From positions 310,001 through 374,000 of the forward strand of contig JALKAY010000004.1 of the NCBI GenBank assembly GCA_023015935.1: a DNA stretch of 64,000 bases, written 5' to 3'. The notes beneath the pieces are model-generated. The model ran no database searches, had not been told where the DNA came from, and was given only the letters and a program-made list of their open reading frames with translations. Shown here piece by piece: positions 55,344 through 64,000 of the stretch; within the stretch, counting starts at the first letter, position 1; every line of letters starts with the position of its first letter. The stretch comes from Flavobacteriaceae bacterium F08102 (GTDB taxonomy: Bacteria > Bacteroidota > Bacteroidia > Flavobacteriales > Flavobacteriaceae). The translations under genes and the position numbers were made by a program.

Positions 55344-57623
55344 TTATTTTCTTTTTCTTCTTATTAATAAAATAATACTGAAAAGAATCACCATAATTGG
55401 TAAAAATCCAAAGATAAAAACTCTTAAAAATTGAACTCCACTTTCACTAACATTAAGAACATTATCTTCTGGTCTAGGATGACCCGTTTTAACAGGGTAT
55501 TTAAAATCTCCCAACCATGTGAAAATTGAACTTGAAAAAGCATCGTTTAAAATTCTTATATTTCTTCTTGTTAATTCTTTATTTGACATAAAATCAGCAT
55601 CACCAAAAATCGCTATTTTTTGTTCATTTCCCGAAATTGTTCTTAATAATGCAGCTCCAGTTATATGTTTAATTGAAGTATCAGTAATAGAATCCGAATC
55701 AATATAAGGCTTTAATATGGTATTTTCAGAATCTGCAAAAACCAAAGGTTTCATTAAAAAATCAGCGTTACTCTTCAATTTTAAAGATTTGCTATTAGGC
55801 ATTGACAAATTATAATCATAACTCATTAATGATCTAAGATACATATTCTCCAAAAATTTAGGAGTACCTTCCTCTAATTTAGCAATTATAAATTCATTAG
55901 AAAAATCTTCATTCTCCTGATACAACTGTCCTTTTTCATATTCAACTCCTAATATATTTAAAACAGGTTCAATAGCCTCATCATTATTTGGCTCGCTTAA
56001 AATGAATAAGTTTCTCCCAGCATCAATATACTCTTTAATAAAACTTATTTCAGATTCAGAATATGAACTCGTTGGATCTGCGATAACTAATATATCAATG
56101 TTATCGGATATATTTTCTTTTAAATCTACAAATGAATACGAAAACCCTTTATTTAATAATGACCCTCTACTATCTTCTCGCCCACTAATAATAGTTCTAT
56201 AATCCATATCATTCTTAAATATCGCTCTCTCTCCTTGACCTGTAATTAAGCCTATTTGTGTATGATCATCAACTAACCCTTTAAAAGCCGCCATTATTTG
56301 CGTATCATTAGGATAATGTGTCATATCATTAAACATTCTTAAAAATACTCTACGGTCTTTATAGGTTAATTGTCTTACATATTGGTTTTCTTCTGTACTT
56401 AAATCTATTTTACTTTTGATTTCTTCAGGTGAAAGAACATTTTCAAAATTCAAACCATAAGAATTTGATATTTTTTTAGCCAATTCTTTTTCACTCAATC
56501 CAGGGTTTTTAATATAAATATCTGGATTACTAGGTATTGTATCATAAAAATATACGTAATTAAACTCTAATTTCGGTAAAAATCGAACATATTTTTCAAA
56601 ATATCTAAAGTCTCCATTTTGATTTTTAGGCAAACCACTTCTAGGTGCATTTGAACTAAAAATATTTACATAAGAAGTTATTTTTAACGGAGCATCTTTT
56701 AATTGACTAACAATTTTTTGAGATTCTTCATTTAAAGTTAGACGATTAGTTGAAGTCATATCCTGATAAGCTATTAAAGATGGTCTTGAGCTAACATAAC
56801 CTATAAAAATAAGAGCAAAGATTAAACCTGAAAACAAACTGATATTCATTCCTATACTTCTATTTTGTTTTCCTGATGACAATTTTAATATAGTAATTAT
56901 TAAAAAAAATGCAATTACTAAAAAAAAGTACATCAAAACTTTAGAGCTAATTAACCCTTCAATCATCTGCTCTGTTCGTCCAGATATAGACAACCAATAT
57001 GTTACTTCGTTAACATAAGGAATATCTTGCCAAAGACTACCTATAAAGTTAAAAAAAGCTAATACTGTTAATGTTCCTATAGCTGCAACAACTTGATATG
57101 AAGTAAGACTAGAAATGAAAAGACCTATTGCAGAATAAGCACATATTAGTAAGTACAAACCTAATAAACCAGAGAAAATTAATCCCCATTCTAAATTTGG
57201 AATTAAAAAACTAGCTATAACAACAAACAATAGCAAAATTAAAACCAATATAAGTCCATAAATAGCTATAGAAAGAAACTTACCTAAAACTATGGTTCTA
57301 AATTTTATTGGAGAAGATAACAGTAATTTAAATGAGCCCGTACTAAATTCTTTACTTAATAACCCCATAGTTAATAATGGAATGTATAAATATAAATTTT
57401 TCATCATGGTTACAAATAAACTAGATCCGTATGGTCTTGAAAAAATTGAACTAGTTATATAAGATAAAGAGTTTCCTTGTTGACTATACGAGACAAGTCC
57501 ACCTATGGAATCGATAAATGATATTCCCCCTTGCACTATAAATATAACTAGAACAAGCCATGCTATAGGTGAATAAAACATTATATTCAATTCAGTTTTT
57601 GCAATTTTATATATTAATTTCAT
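55344..57623 (-). CDS. GldF-GldG-like fusion: ABC-2 permease plus auxiliary domain (locus C)
   Basis: The 759-residue protein joins two parts. Residues 1-245 are an ABC-2 permease with six membrane helices and the segment LLSKEFSTGSFKLLLSSPI typical of GldF/NosY-like proteins. Residues about 260-740 are a periplasmic GldG-like/ABC_transp_aux domain (TLNEESQKIVSQLKDAPLKITSYVN in part, FSYSFVDL, LVIADPTSSYSE, FGDADFMSN), closed by a C-terminal membrane helix and RRKRK. In gliding Flavobacteria GldF and GldG are separate proteins. The ATPase gene lies 23 bp upstream. The substrate is unknown. Confidence 0.85.
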   Translation of the reverse strand: MKLIYKIAKTELNIMFYSPIAWLVLVIFIVQGGISFIDSIGGLVSYSQQGNSLSYITSSIFSRPYGSSLFVTMMKNLYLYIPLLTMGLLSKEFSTGSFKLLLSSPIKFRTIVLGKFLSIAIYGLILVLILLLFVVIASFLIPNLEWGLIFSGLLGLYLLICAYSAIGLFISSLTSYQVVAAIGTLTVLAFFNFIGSLWQDIPYVNEVTYWLSISGRTEQMIEGLISSKVLMYFFLVIAFFLIITILKLSSGKQNRSIGMNISLFSGLIFALIFIGYVSSRPSLIAYQDMTSTNRLTLNEESQKIVSQLKDAPLKITSYVNIFSSNAPRSGLPKNQNGDFRYFEKYVRFLPKLEFNYVYFYDTIPSNPDIYIKNPGLSEKELAKKISNSYGLNFENVLSPEEIKSKIDLSTEENQYVRQLTYKDRRVFLRMFNDMTHYPNDTQIMAAFKGLVDDHTQIGLITGQGERAIFKNDMDYRTIISGREDSRGSLLNKGFSYSFVDLKENISDNIDILVIADPTSSYSESEISFIKEYIDAGRNLFILSEPNNDEAIEPVLNILGVEYEKGQLYQENEDFSNEFIIAKLEEGTPKFLENMYLRSLMSYDYNLSMPNSKSLKLKSNADFLMKPLVFADSENTILKPYIDSDSITDTSIKHITGAALLRTISGNEQKIAIFGDADFMSNKELTRRNIRILNDAFSSSIFTWLGDFKYPVKTGHPRPEDNVLNVSESGVQFLRVFIFGFLPIMVILFSIILLIRRKRK

Positions 57624-57646
57624 ATTATTCTTTTATAAAGGATTTC

Positions 57647-58573
57647 TTAATTAACTTCTTTCATTAGTTTTGTAAACACATCATCTAATGAACTCTTTTC
57701 TAGGTATATTTCTTTTAATTTCCAATCTTTAGTTACACTCATTTCTATTAATCGTTCCCTAATCATATCATCTTTATTAAAATGTACCCTTAGTATTCCT
57801 TCTTCAACCTGATGAGCTTCTTTTACTCCTTCAACCTCTTCTAATTCATTTATAAACAAAAGATTATCAACCTTCATAATTAATGTTTCTGGAACTATAT
57901 AATTATTAAAATCATTTAAAGTACCTGAAAAAATTAAATTTCCTTTTTCAATCATTTTAATGGTATCACAAGTTGCTTGTACTTCAGATAATATATGTGT
58001 TGACAAAATTACAGATCTATCTTTTCCTATATCTTTAATTAAGTTTCTCACTTCTATAATTTGAACTGGGTCTAAACCGTTTGTTGGCTCATCTAGCACA
58101 ACCAAAGGTGGGTTATGAATAATAGCTTGGGCTATTCCCACCCTTTGTTGATATCCTCCTGATAAATTTCTAAGTAATCTATTACTAAAGTGAGTTATTC
58201 CACATTTTTCTTTTGCAACTTCAATTGCTTCCTCAATTTTTTCTTGTGGTATCAGCTTTAAATTTGCGCAATAATATAAATATTCATGAACCGTTAAATC
58301 AAGATATAATGGTGCTTTTTGCGGCAAAAAACCAATCATTTTTTTTGCTTCTATTGAATTTGTTTTTATATCAATTCCATTTATAAAAGCTTCTCCTTCT
58401 GTTTGATTCAATGCTCCACACAAAATATTCATAGTTGTGGATTTACCAGCTCCGTTTGATCCTAACAATCCTAAAACACCTCTATTACTTACTTCAAAAC
58501 TTATATTTTTAATTGCCCAATCTTTACCGTACTTATGAGATAAATTATTAAGCTTAACTATTGGTTCTTTCAT
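57647..58573 (-). CDS. ABC transporter ATP-binding protein, GldA-like (locus C)
   Basis: The 308-residue protein has Walker A GSNGAGKST (near residue 37), signature LSGGYQQRVGIAQAI, Walker B LVVLDEPTNGLDP and the H-loop STHILSEVQ. A C-terminal extension of about 80 residues (from 225) is typical of ABC-2 exporters and GldA/NodI types. It pairs with the permease-auxiliary fusion 23 bp downstream. Confidence 0.92.
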   Translation of the reverse strand: MKEPIVKLNNLSHKYGKDWAIKNISFEVSNRGVLGLLGSNGAGKSTTMNILCGALNQTEGEAFINGIDIKTNSIEAKKMIGFLPQKAPLYLDLTVHEYLYYCANLKLIPQEKIEEAIEVAKEKCGITHFSNRLLRNLSGGYQQRVGIAQAIIHNPPLVVLDEPTNGLDPVQIIEVRNLIKDIGKDRSVILSTHILSEVQATCDTIKMIEKGNLIFSGTLNDFNNYIVPETLIMKVDNLLFINELEEVEGVKEAHQVEEGILRVHFNKDDMIRERLIEMSVTKDWKLKEIYLEKSSLDDVFTKLMKEVN

Positions 58574-58617
58574 TTATTAATAATTTAATTATTATTGCTT
58601 TATATAATTAGTATACC

Positions 58618-60201
58618 TTAAAGGACTTTCTTTAATGCATTTAAAATACCTACTCCCCTAAGATTATCACTTATAACCTCTCCTTTTTTATTTAATATCA
58701 TAATTCTTGGTATTGACTTAACATTATACTCTTCTTGAACTTTACTGTTATTAGCTGTAATTTGTTTCCATGGTTTTGAGTTTTTTTCTAAATCATTTAA
58801 CCAGTCCTCATCGTTTTTATCTATTGTTATACCTAAAACAACTAAATCTTTATCTGAGTAAGTTTCGAAAGCTTCTTTTAAAAAAGATACTTCTCCTTTA
58901 CATGGTCCACACCAAGAAGCCCAAAAATCAATTAAAACGTATTTTCCTTTAAAATCACTTAAAGAAACATTCTTACCATTATTATCTTTTAAAACAAAAT
59001 CTGGTGCTTTTTCTCCATAATTTTCTGGCTTAGCATAACCTAACATTTCACTAAAATCTTTAATTACACCTCCATATGTTTCAGTATCACCAGTCCATTC
59101 AGCTGCTTTTTTATAATACTCTAAAGATTTATCATAAATACGAGACATTCCATAAATTAAACCTAACGACCCAGCTATACGTCCTGCTGCTTTTGGTTTT
59201 TCTTTAGAAAAATCATCAATTACTTGATGCATATAATTTTCTAAATCAGTATTACGAATAACATATTTTATTCCTTCATTTGTTAAAGAAGTAGTGGCTA
59301 TAGGGTATTCATTTAAAAGTGTTTTAGATTTCTCTATAAATTCATTTGTTTTTTCACTATCTTTTAAATAGTTAACTACCAAATTATAGGTTTCTTGAAT
59401 AGCAGGAACGTATTTATATCCATTCTCTTCTAAACTACGAAACAACAACATACTAGAGCCGTTACTTTCTCTATTTCTATATGTTTTAAAGAGTACTCTG
59501 GTAAAAATTACTTGATCTAAATTATTTGAATCAACTACATTTTTAAACTTATTATAATTATCAATTAAAAATTGGAAAGAATAATCAGTTACATCTGTGG
59601 AATATTTTAAAATTTGCCCATAAATTTCTGGTGTATAAAGCTCATCTTCTGAACGTGTTTTTAAATACAAATCAAAAGCAGCTCCTGTATTTAACCCTAC
59701 TTCTTTTAACATTTCAATATAGCCTAACAATTCACTCTCTTTCATTGTTCCTAAAGAAAAGGCGTCCATTTTCTGTTGCAATACTCCAGCCTCTTTACTA
59801 AGTGCTATTTTTCCAATTTTAAGTAATTTCTCTATACCAATTCCACCCACTTCCTTTGAAACAAATTCTCCTTTTGAGTTTAAAAACACAAGTGTTGGAT
59901 AGGCATTTGCCCCATATTTTTTAGCAATTTCAATACCTTCTCCTTTTTCTGCATCTATCTTATATGAGATATAATTTCTATTAAAAAATTCTGCAACTCC
60001 AGCATCAGAAAATACGTTTTTCTCCATTTCTCTACAAGGTTTACACCAAGTTGTTTGAATATCTATAAAAACAGCCTTATTTAATCTTTCGGCTCTCTTT
60101 AATGCTTTTTCAAAACCAAAATCATCTTTAAAAAAGTAAACTTGTGCATTTACTAAACCACTACATAGCATAAAAGCTATAATCCATATTTTATTATTCA
60201 T
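58618..60201 (-). CDS. Double thioredoxin-domain protein (locus C)
   Basis: The 527-residue secreted protein (signal ending LVNAQ) has an N-terminal thioredoxin domain with IQTTWCKPCREMEKNVF and YGANAYPTLVFLNSKG (about 35-130), a helical middle region with TPR-like segments (130-390), and a C-terminal TlpA domain with DFWASWCGPCKGEVSFLKE (from about 400). Two active sites in one chain suggest a periplasmic disulfide relay or reductase. It lies 44 bp upstream of the ATPase gene. Confidence 0.87.
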   Translation of the reverse strand: MNNKIWIIAFMLCSGLVNAQVYFFKDDFGFEKALKRAERLNKAVFIDIQTTWCKPCREMEKNVFSDAGVAEFFNRNYISYKIDAEKGEGIEIAKKYGANAYPTLVFLNSKGEFVSKEVGGIGIEKLLKIGKIALSKEAGVLQQKMDAFSLGTMKESELLGYIEMLKEVGLNTGAAFDLYLKTRSEDELYTPEIYGQILKYSTDVTDYSFQFLIDNYNKFKNVVDSNNLDQVIFTRVLFKTYRNRESNGSSMLLFRSLEENGYKYVPAIQETYNLVVNYLKDSEKTNEFIEKSKTLLNEYPIATTSLTNEGIKYVIRNTDLENYMHQVIDDFSKEKPKAAGRIAGSLGLIYGMSRIYDKSLEYYKKAAEWTGDTETYGGVIKDFSEMLGYAKPENYGEKAPDFVLKDNNGKNVSLSDFKGKYVLIDFWASWCGPCKGEVSFLKEAFETYSDKDLVVLGITIDKNDEDWLNDLEKNSKPWKQITANNSKVQEEYNVKSIPRIMILNKKGEVISDNLRGVGILNALKKVL

Positions 60202-60404
60202 ATTTATATTTGTTTATATTATTTAAGTTTATTATTATAGTTTGCATAAATGCAAACCTTGTAAAAAGGATATACTATATTACCCAGAAGACACATTGAG
60301 AAGATATAATTAAACTACATTTCTAGTTTAGATTATAATTATTCACTCATAAATGTAAACTTCCTAAAAGAATCAAATCTTTAGCTTATGTTTTTAAATA
60401 AATG

Positions 60405-62033
60405 CTATTTAATTAAGTTCTCTACCTCTCCCATAATTGCTTTTCCACGTAAACCTGATGCAACAATATTTCCTTTTTTATCAATAAGTAAAATATGTGG
60501 AATTCCACTAACACCATAATCATTTGAAACACTACTACCGCGAGAGCTTAGTTGAATCCAATCCATTTTTTCGTGTTCAATGGTACGTAACCATGCTTCT
60601 TTCTTTTGATCTGATGAAATACCTATAACTACTAAGTCTTTATCTTTGTATTTTTCGTGTACTTCTTTTAAAAATGGTACTTCTCCTTTACATGGGCCAC
60701 ACCAAGATGCCCAAAAGTCAATTAAAACATATTTTCCTTTAAAATCGTTTAAAGAAACTATTTTCCCTTTAGGGTCAGGTAAATCAAACATAGGGGCACC
60801 TGCCCCATTGGAAGTATTTCTTCTAATTTCAATTTCTTTAAGTGCATGAGCATACATAGGTCTTTTTTTCATACTTTTATCAAACAAACTCAACCAATGC
60901 ATACAAATATCAGGAGAACTTGTTTTATATAAGCTACTTCCTATAATGGTTAATGCTGCATCACTAAAAGGATGTTCACTAATCCATTTTGAAATATTAT
61001 CATAACCTTTCTTTGCTACTTGTTCAAATTCATCGTATTCATTATTTGATTTGCTACCATTAACAAAACTATAAAAATTCACCCCCCATGGTTTTCCTAC
61101 CATCCAACCGTCTTTAAAACTACGCCCGTTAGTACTAGTAAACAGGTTAACCTCAATATCTGAATTTTCAACGTAAACTCTTTTATGAAAACTTGCTCCT
61201 AATAGACTTACCAAACCATATTGTGGATAATCTACTTTCCCTTTAAATTCAAAATAACCATTAATTACAGGAACAGTATCTACTGGAGCTAGTTTTATAG
61301 CTGAATCTTTAATTGGTAATACTAATACAGCATAGTTACTATAGACATTATCCATATATCCTTTTATTACATATCCATCTGGTTTTACATAATTCTTTGC
61401 TATTTTATCTGAATTCTCAAGAATAACTTTGTACAATGGGTGTTTCTTCTGATTTTCGGGAATTTCATTGATAACTTCCTGAATTTGAGGATATGTGAAA
61501 AATGGTTCTCGATGAAAACGGTCAGGTAAATTTGATGAATACAAGGCTGTTAAATAAATTCCTGCATCAGAATCTAAATTCTCTTTTAAATAATTAATAG
61601 CTTCTCGTTTTTTATAAGGATTAAAATATTTAGCGTTTACTTTACCAATAAAAGTTTGATAAATTGAATCTATTTGAACCGTATTGGTTGTTATTTTATT
61701 ATTATATCCTAATTCACCAACTAACTGTAGTTCAATATCCTCGTTACTATTCATAAAATAGTAAACAAACCTTTTTTTTGTAGATATTCTATAAGTTGTA
61801 GCAACTTTAGTATTAGGCGCTGTTAATACAAAGCTTTCGTTTTTTACCACACAAGAATCAACTATTTGCATTCCTGTCCATTCTTTATGAATTTCTCCTT
61901 CTGTGTTGGCATATAAATATATCTTGGTTCCATCTTCAATACTTGCTTTCCCTTTAATATTAAAAGCATTTGCTACAATACTAAATAACATACATAGTAT
62001 AATAGAAATAAATTGTGTCTTCATTTTTCTCAT
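60405..62033 (-). CDS. TlpA-family protein with DUF4369 domain (locus C)
   Basis: The 542-residue protein has a signal peptide (ISIILCMLFSIVANA), an N-terminal DUF4369-like beta domain, a second such domain (about 215-300), helices, and a C-terminal TlpA domain with IDFWASWCGPCKGEVPFLKE and GVSGIPHILLIDKKG. The two DUF4369-type units make it longer than the locus A homologue (398 residues). It is 203 bp upstream of the double-thioredoxin gene, so a separate promoter is possible. Confidence 0.87.
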   Translation of the reverse strand: MRKMKTQFISIILCMLFSIVANAFNIKGKASIEDGTKIYLYANTEGEIHKEWTGMQIVDSCVVKNESFVLTAPNTKVATTYRISTKKRFVYYFMNSNEDIELQLVGELGYNNKITTNTVQIDSIYQTFIGKVNAKYFNPYKKREAINYLKENLDSDAGIYLTALYSSNLPDRFHREPFFTYPQIQEVINEIPENQKKHPLYKVILENSDKIAKNYVKPDGYVIKGYMDNVYSNYAVLVLPIKDSAIKLAPVDTVPVINGYFEFKGKVDYPQYGLVSLLGASFHKRVYVENSDIEVNLFTSTNGRSFKDGWMVGKPWGVNFYSFVNGSKSNNEYDEFEQVAKKGYDNISKWISEHPFSDAALTIIGSSLYKTSSPDICMHWLSLFDKSMKKRPMYAHALKEIEIRRNTSNGAGAPMFDLPDPKGKIVSLNDFKGKYVLIDFWASWCGPCKGEVPFLKEVHEKYKDKDLVVIGISSDQKKEAWLRTIEHEKMDWIQLSSRGSSVSNDYGVSGIPHILLIDKKGNIVASGLRGKAIMGEVENLIK

Positions 62034-62389
62034 AAATAATTAAAATTACAATACTGTATTAATCCTTTTTTAATTTTTTAAAATTAACTCTCGCTTAACC
62101 TAACAGTCAATATATATTTACATTTTTTACCGAAACAACTCTATATATTAGCTGTTTTTATACTTCTTTATAATAGTTGAATCATTTCTTATAATTAATT
62201 CTAAGTCATATTAAATTATTCAATAGATATACATATGCTCTTGCATTTTTATCTGTTGAAAGCATTTAAAATTTTAATGTATTTCTCTATTATTGTATTC
62301 TCTTAAAAAGTTTATTGTATTGTTTGTGACTCACCTTAAATACAAATTTTGTAAAAAGATGAGCACAACAATATAACTACAGGTTTTAT
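62034..62389. other. AT-rich intergenic stretch
   Basis: This 356-bp gap between the TlpA-like gene and the pseudo-peptidase lipoprotein holds no gene, repeat or regulon palindrome that I can see. It probably carries the promoter of the minus-strand genes downstream; no perfect -7 box was found. Confidence 0.4.
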
Positions 62390-63658
62390 TTAATCGTTTC
62401 CTGTTAACGCAAAATCAGATTTCCAAGCCCAATGTGTTGGGCAGTTTTCAATTACCCATCTAATTCTTTGTACTTGTTCACCTGAAAAAACTAAAGAAGG
62501 TGATTGTTCATCCATAACATTTATAGCATCATATAAGTAATCGTCTATACTATATCTCCAATTATCTTCATTTATATAAGTAGTATATGCATAAGTATCA
62601 GTACAATAATCTACATCTTCAGGATCTGATGCTGAATCAGGCGATTTTGCTCTACATGACAACAGCCCAAAATATTTACCAAACTCCACTTTCCAATTAG
62701 AAGTAAAAAAACGCCAAGAATAACTTTTTGAATATGCTGAATACGAAGCCCCCATTAAAATTCCTGTATTTTCTGGTGAACTCATGTCAATAGCGTCATC
62801 AGGACCTATTTCATTATCAAATGTTAATCCACCTAACGATTCAACCCCTGTAAGTTTAGTATTTGGAGTTGTATGGCTTTTACTATATGTAGAAACCCAA
62901 ATATTTAAATATTTTTTAGGATCCCAAGTATTACTAACTAATGTTGACTTTACTTCATCTCTTTCTTTTGAAGTTATAACCCTATGGATTCCTGGTTCTT
63001 TTAGTAAATCTCCATCTTCATCATAAAGAGCCAATTTAAACTCTATATTTGCATTAGCGCCATTAGATGCAAAAAATTTACTTCGCATAAACGCCCAATT
63101 TACCTCATCCAACCTTTCTTGAATATCCTCCGTTTTTATAGTGGGAAACGTTTTAACTTTACTAGATTGTACAATATGAAATATTACTGGAATTACTATT
63201 TTAGGTTGGGCTTCTAATGGTTCTCTTACCTCAATCTCTAATAAATCTGATGATACATCTTCATATTTTGCATATACTTTAAAGTTCTCAACATTTAGTG
63301 TTGTCATTTTTCCATTCGGTATTTCTTCACCGTTTTCTTTAAAATATTTAATAAACTCTTTTATTCTTGACTCCTTTAATAAAACAGTATCTATATGTAC
63401 TGAATCTTTAAAAGTAAAACTACCATCAGGTAAAACCAATTTATTATCACTTCTATTGGTTTTTACAATGTTAAATGTTCTTGTAGATAAATTTAAAGTT
63501 GAAACACCATCTGCGTAAAGAATATGACTGTTTGTTTTCAGTTTAATTACATCTATTCTTTCTGGATTGGTTGTTAATTCAAAAATCTCCTCTTTATCTG
63601 GAGTACAACCTGTAAAACATACTATGATAAATAGTACTACGTATTTATATATTTTCAT
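62390..63658 (-). CDS. Lipoprotein related to M43 metallopeptidases, zinc site lost
   Basis: The start at 63658 (MKIYKYVVLF) gives a lipoprotein signal ending VCFTGC (Cys18); the longer frame to 63703 adds unrelated residues. After a beta-rich N-terminal part, the C-terminal half follows pappalysin-like M43 peptidases: VIPVIFHIVQ, a helix ERLDEVNWAFM, and EFKLALYDEDG with IHRV. Where the family has HExxHxxGLxH, this protein reads VEFGKYFGLLS (62657-62689): the Glu remains but all three zinc histidines are Val, Lys and Ser. The conserved cysteine and DYCTDT region follows. It is probably a surface binding protein without protease activity. It lies 29 bp after the susD-like gene. Confidence 0.75.
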   Translation of the reverse strand: MKIYKYVVLFIIVCFTGCTPDKEEIFELTTNPERIDVIKLKTNSHILYADGVSTLNLSTRTFNIVKTNRSDNKLVLPDGSFTFKDSVHIDTVLLKESRIKEFIKYFKENGEEIPNGKMTTLNVENFKVYAKYEDVSSDLLEIEVREPLEAQPKIVIPVIFHIVQSSKVKTFPTIKTEDIQERLDEVNWAFMRSKFFASNGANANIEFKLALYDEDGDLLKEPGIHRVITSKERDEVKSTLVSNTWDPKKYLNIWVSTYSKSHTTPNTKLTGVESLGGLTFDNEIGPDDAIDMSSPENTGILMGASYSAYSKSYSWRFFTSNWKVEFGKYFGLLSCRAKSPDSASDPEDVDYCTDTYAYTTYINEDNWRYSIDDYLYDAINVMDEQSPSLVFSGEQVQRIRWVIENCPTHWAWKSDFALTGND

Positions 63659-63687
63659 TTTATATTTTTTTAGTTTAACGAAACTTA

Positions 63688-64000
63688 TTATTGATTGTCC
63701 CAATTAGGGTTTTGTGTTAAATTAGAATTGATATCTAATTCTCCTTCCAAAGGAATATAAAAAGCATACCTATAATCATCACTAGCTAACGTAATTTGAG
63801 TTTCAGCACCTCCTGAAGATGGATCTTGAATAGTTCTTGTCATTGAAACTCTATTACGTTTCATATCCAACCATATATAATCGTACTCTATAAAGAATTC
63901 TTTTTTCCTTTCATTTAAAATCTCTTTTAAAACATCCTGTTCTGAATAAGTCCCTGCATTTCTAGCTGTTTTAAACTCATCTAACAACAGCTTTGCTTCA
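63688..64000 (-). CDS. SusD/RagB-like protein, N-terminal part outside window (locus C)
   Basis: Only the last 104 codons are present; the frame is open to the window edge, so there is no start in view. The residues match a SusD C-terminus: EAKLLLDEFKTARNAG, VLKEILNERKKEFFIEYDY in parts, IWLDMKRN and the end YIPLEGELDINSNLTQNPNW. The WLDMKR and Y-I-P-L-x-E-L-x-x-N-P signatures are typical. It heads locus C together with a presumed susC outside the window. Confidence 0.85.
   Translation of the reverse strand, partial: EAKLLLDEFKTARNAGTYSEQDVLKEILNERKKEFFIEYDYIWLDMKRNRVSMTRTIQDPSSGGAETQITLASDDYRYAFYIPLEGELDINSNLTQNPNWDNQ

Overview
The window comes from a member of the Bacteroidota, most probably the Flavobacteriaceae. 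The signs are AT-rich DNA, SusC/SusD pairs with FecR anti-sigma factors and ECF sigma factors, TlpA/DUF4369 proteins, Gld-like ABC components, and promoters with the Bacteroidota -7 box TAnnTTTG. No rRNA or tRNA genes were seen. The genus cannot be named from the sequence alone.

Layout. 1-3.2 kb holds the 3' end of a type I restriction gene (hsdR) and a DUF5655/nuclease-like gene. 3.3-4.6 kb has two hypothetical genes. 4.8-6.25 kb is non-coding repeat DNA, related to a second block at 43.2-44.8 kb. 6.3-33.7 kb is a stress island: two universal stress proteins, a MacA/MacB-type efflux operon with AarF and MgtC/DUF4010 genes, Dps, a hydroxyacyl-CoA dehydrogenase, exonuclease III, a sigma-like gene interrupted by a stop codon, a large PAS/LOV/GAF histidine kinase with a REC-cNMP-Crp response regulator, a patatin, an SLC13 transporter, CYTH proteins, a porin, Hsp20 and a WG-repeat protein. 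34-53 kb carries two complete ECF sigma/FecR/SusC/SusD/TlpA loci (A and B). 53.2-55 kb is a mobile-element scar: an IS110 transposase with a candidate bridge RNA, and a chimeric IS256-like/SusD fragment. 55.3-64 kb is a third SusD-containing locus (C) with an ABC ATPase, a GldF-GldG-like fusion, two thioredoxin-family proteins and a lipoprotein that looks like a dead M43 peptidase. It runs off the window.

The most interesting result is a regulon that can be read directly from the DNA. Twelve 14-bp palindromes of the form hTGAY-N4-RTCAk lie upstream of genes between 7.5 and 33.7 kb. At all twelve, the octamer centred exactly 33 bp downstream of the palindrome centre resembles the Bacteroidota -7 box; seven match TAnnTTTG perfectly, three read TACTTTTA, and two are weaker. 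This is the geometry of a class II Crp/Fnr activator. The island encodes one candidate for the factor, the Crp-type response regulator at 19879-20952. It is encoded directly after a histidine kinase whose fourth PAS domain carries a complete LOV photoreceptor signature (GHNCRFLQG and correctly spaced Asn, Asn, Gln). The kinase/regulator operon has a site of its own. I infer a light- and/or redox-responsive dormancy-like stress regulon controlling USPs, Dps, Hsp20, efflux and a sigma-like gene, analogous in content to the mycobacterial DosR regulon but built on a different regulator family.
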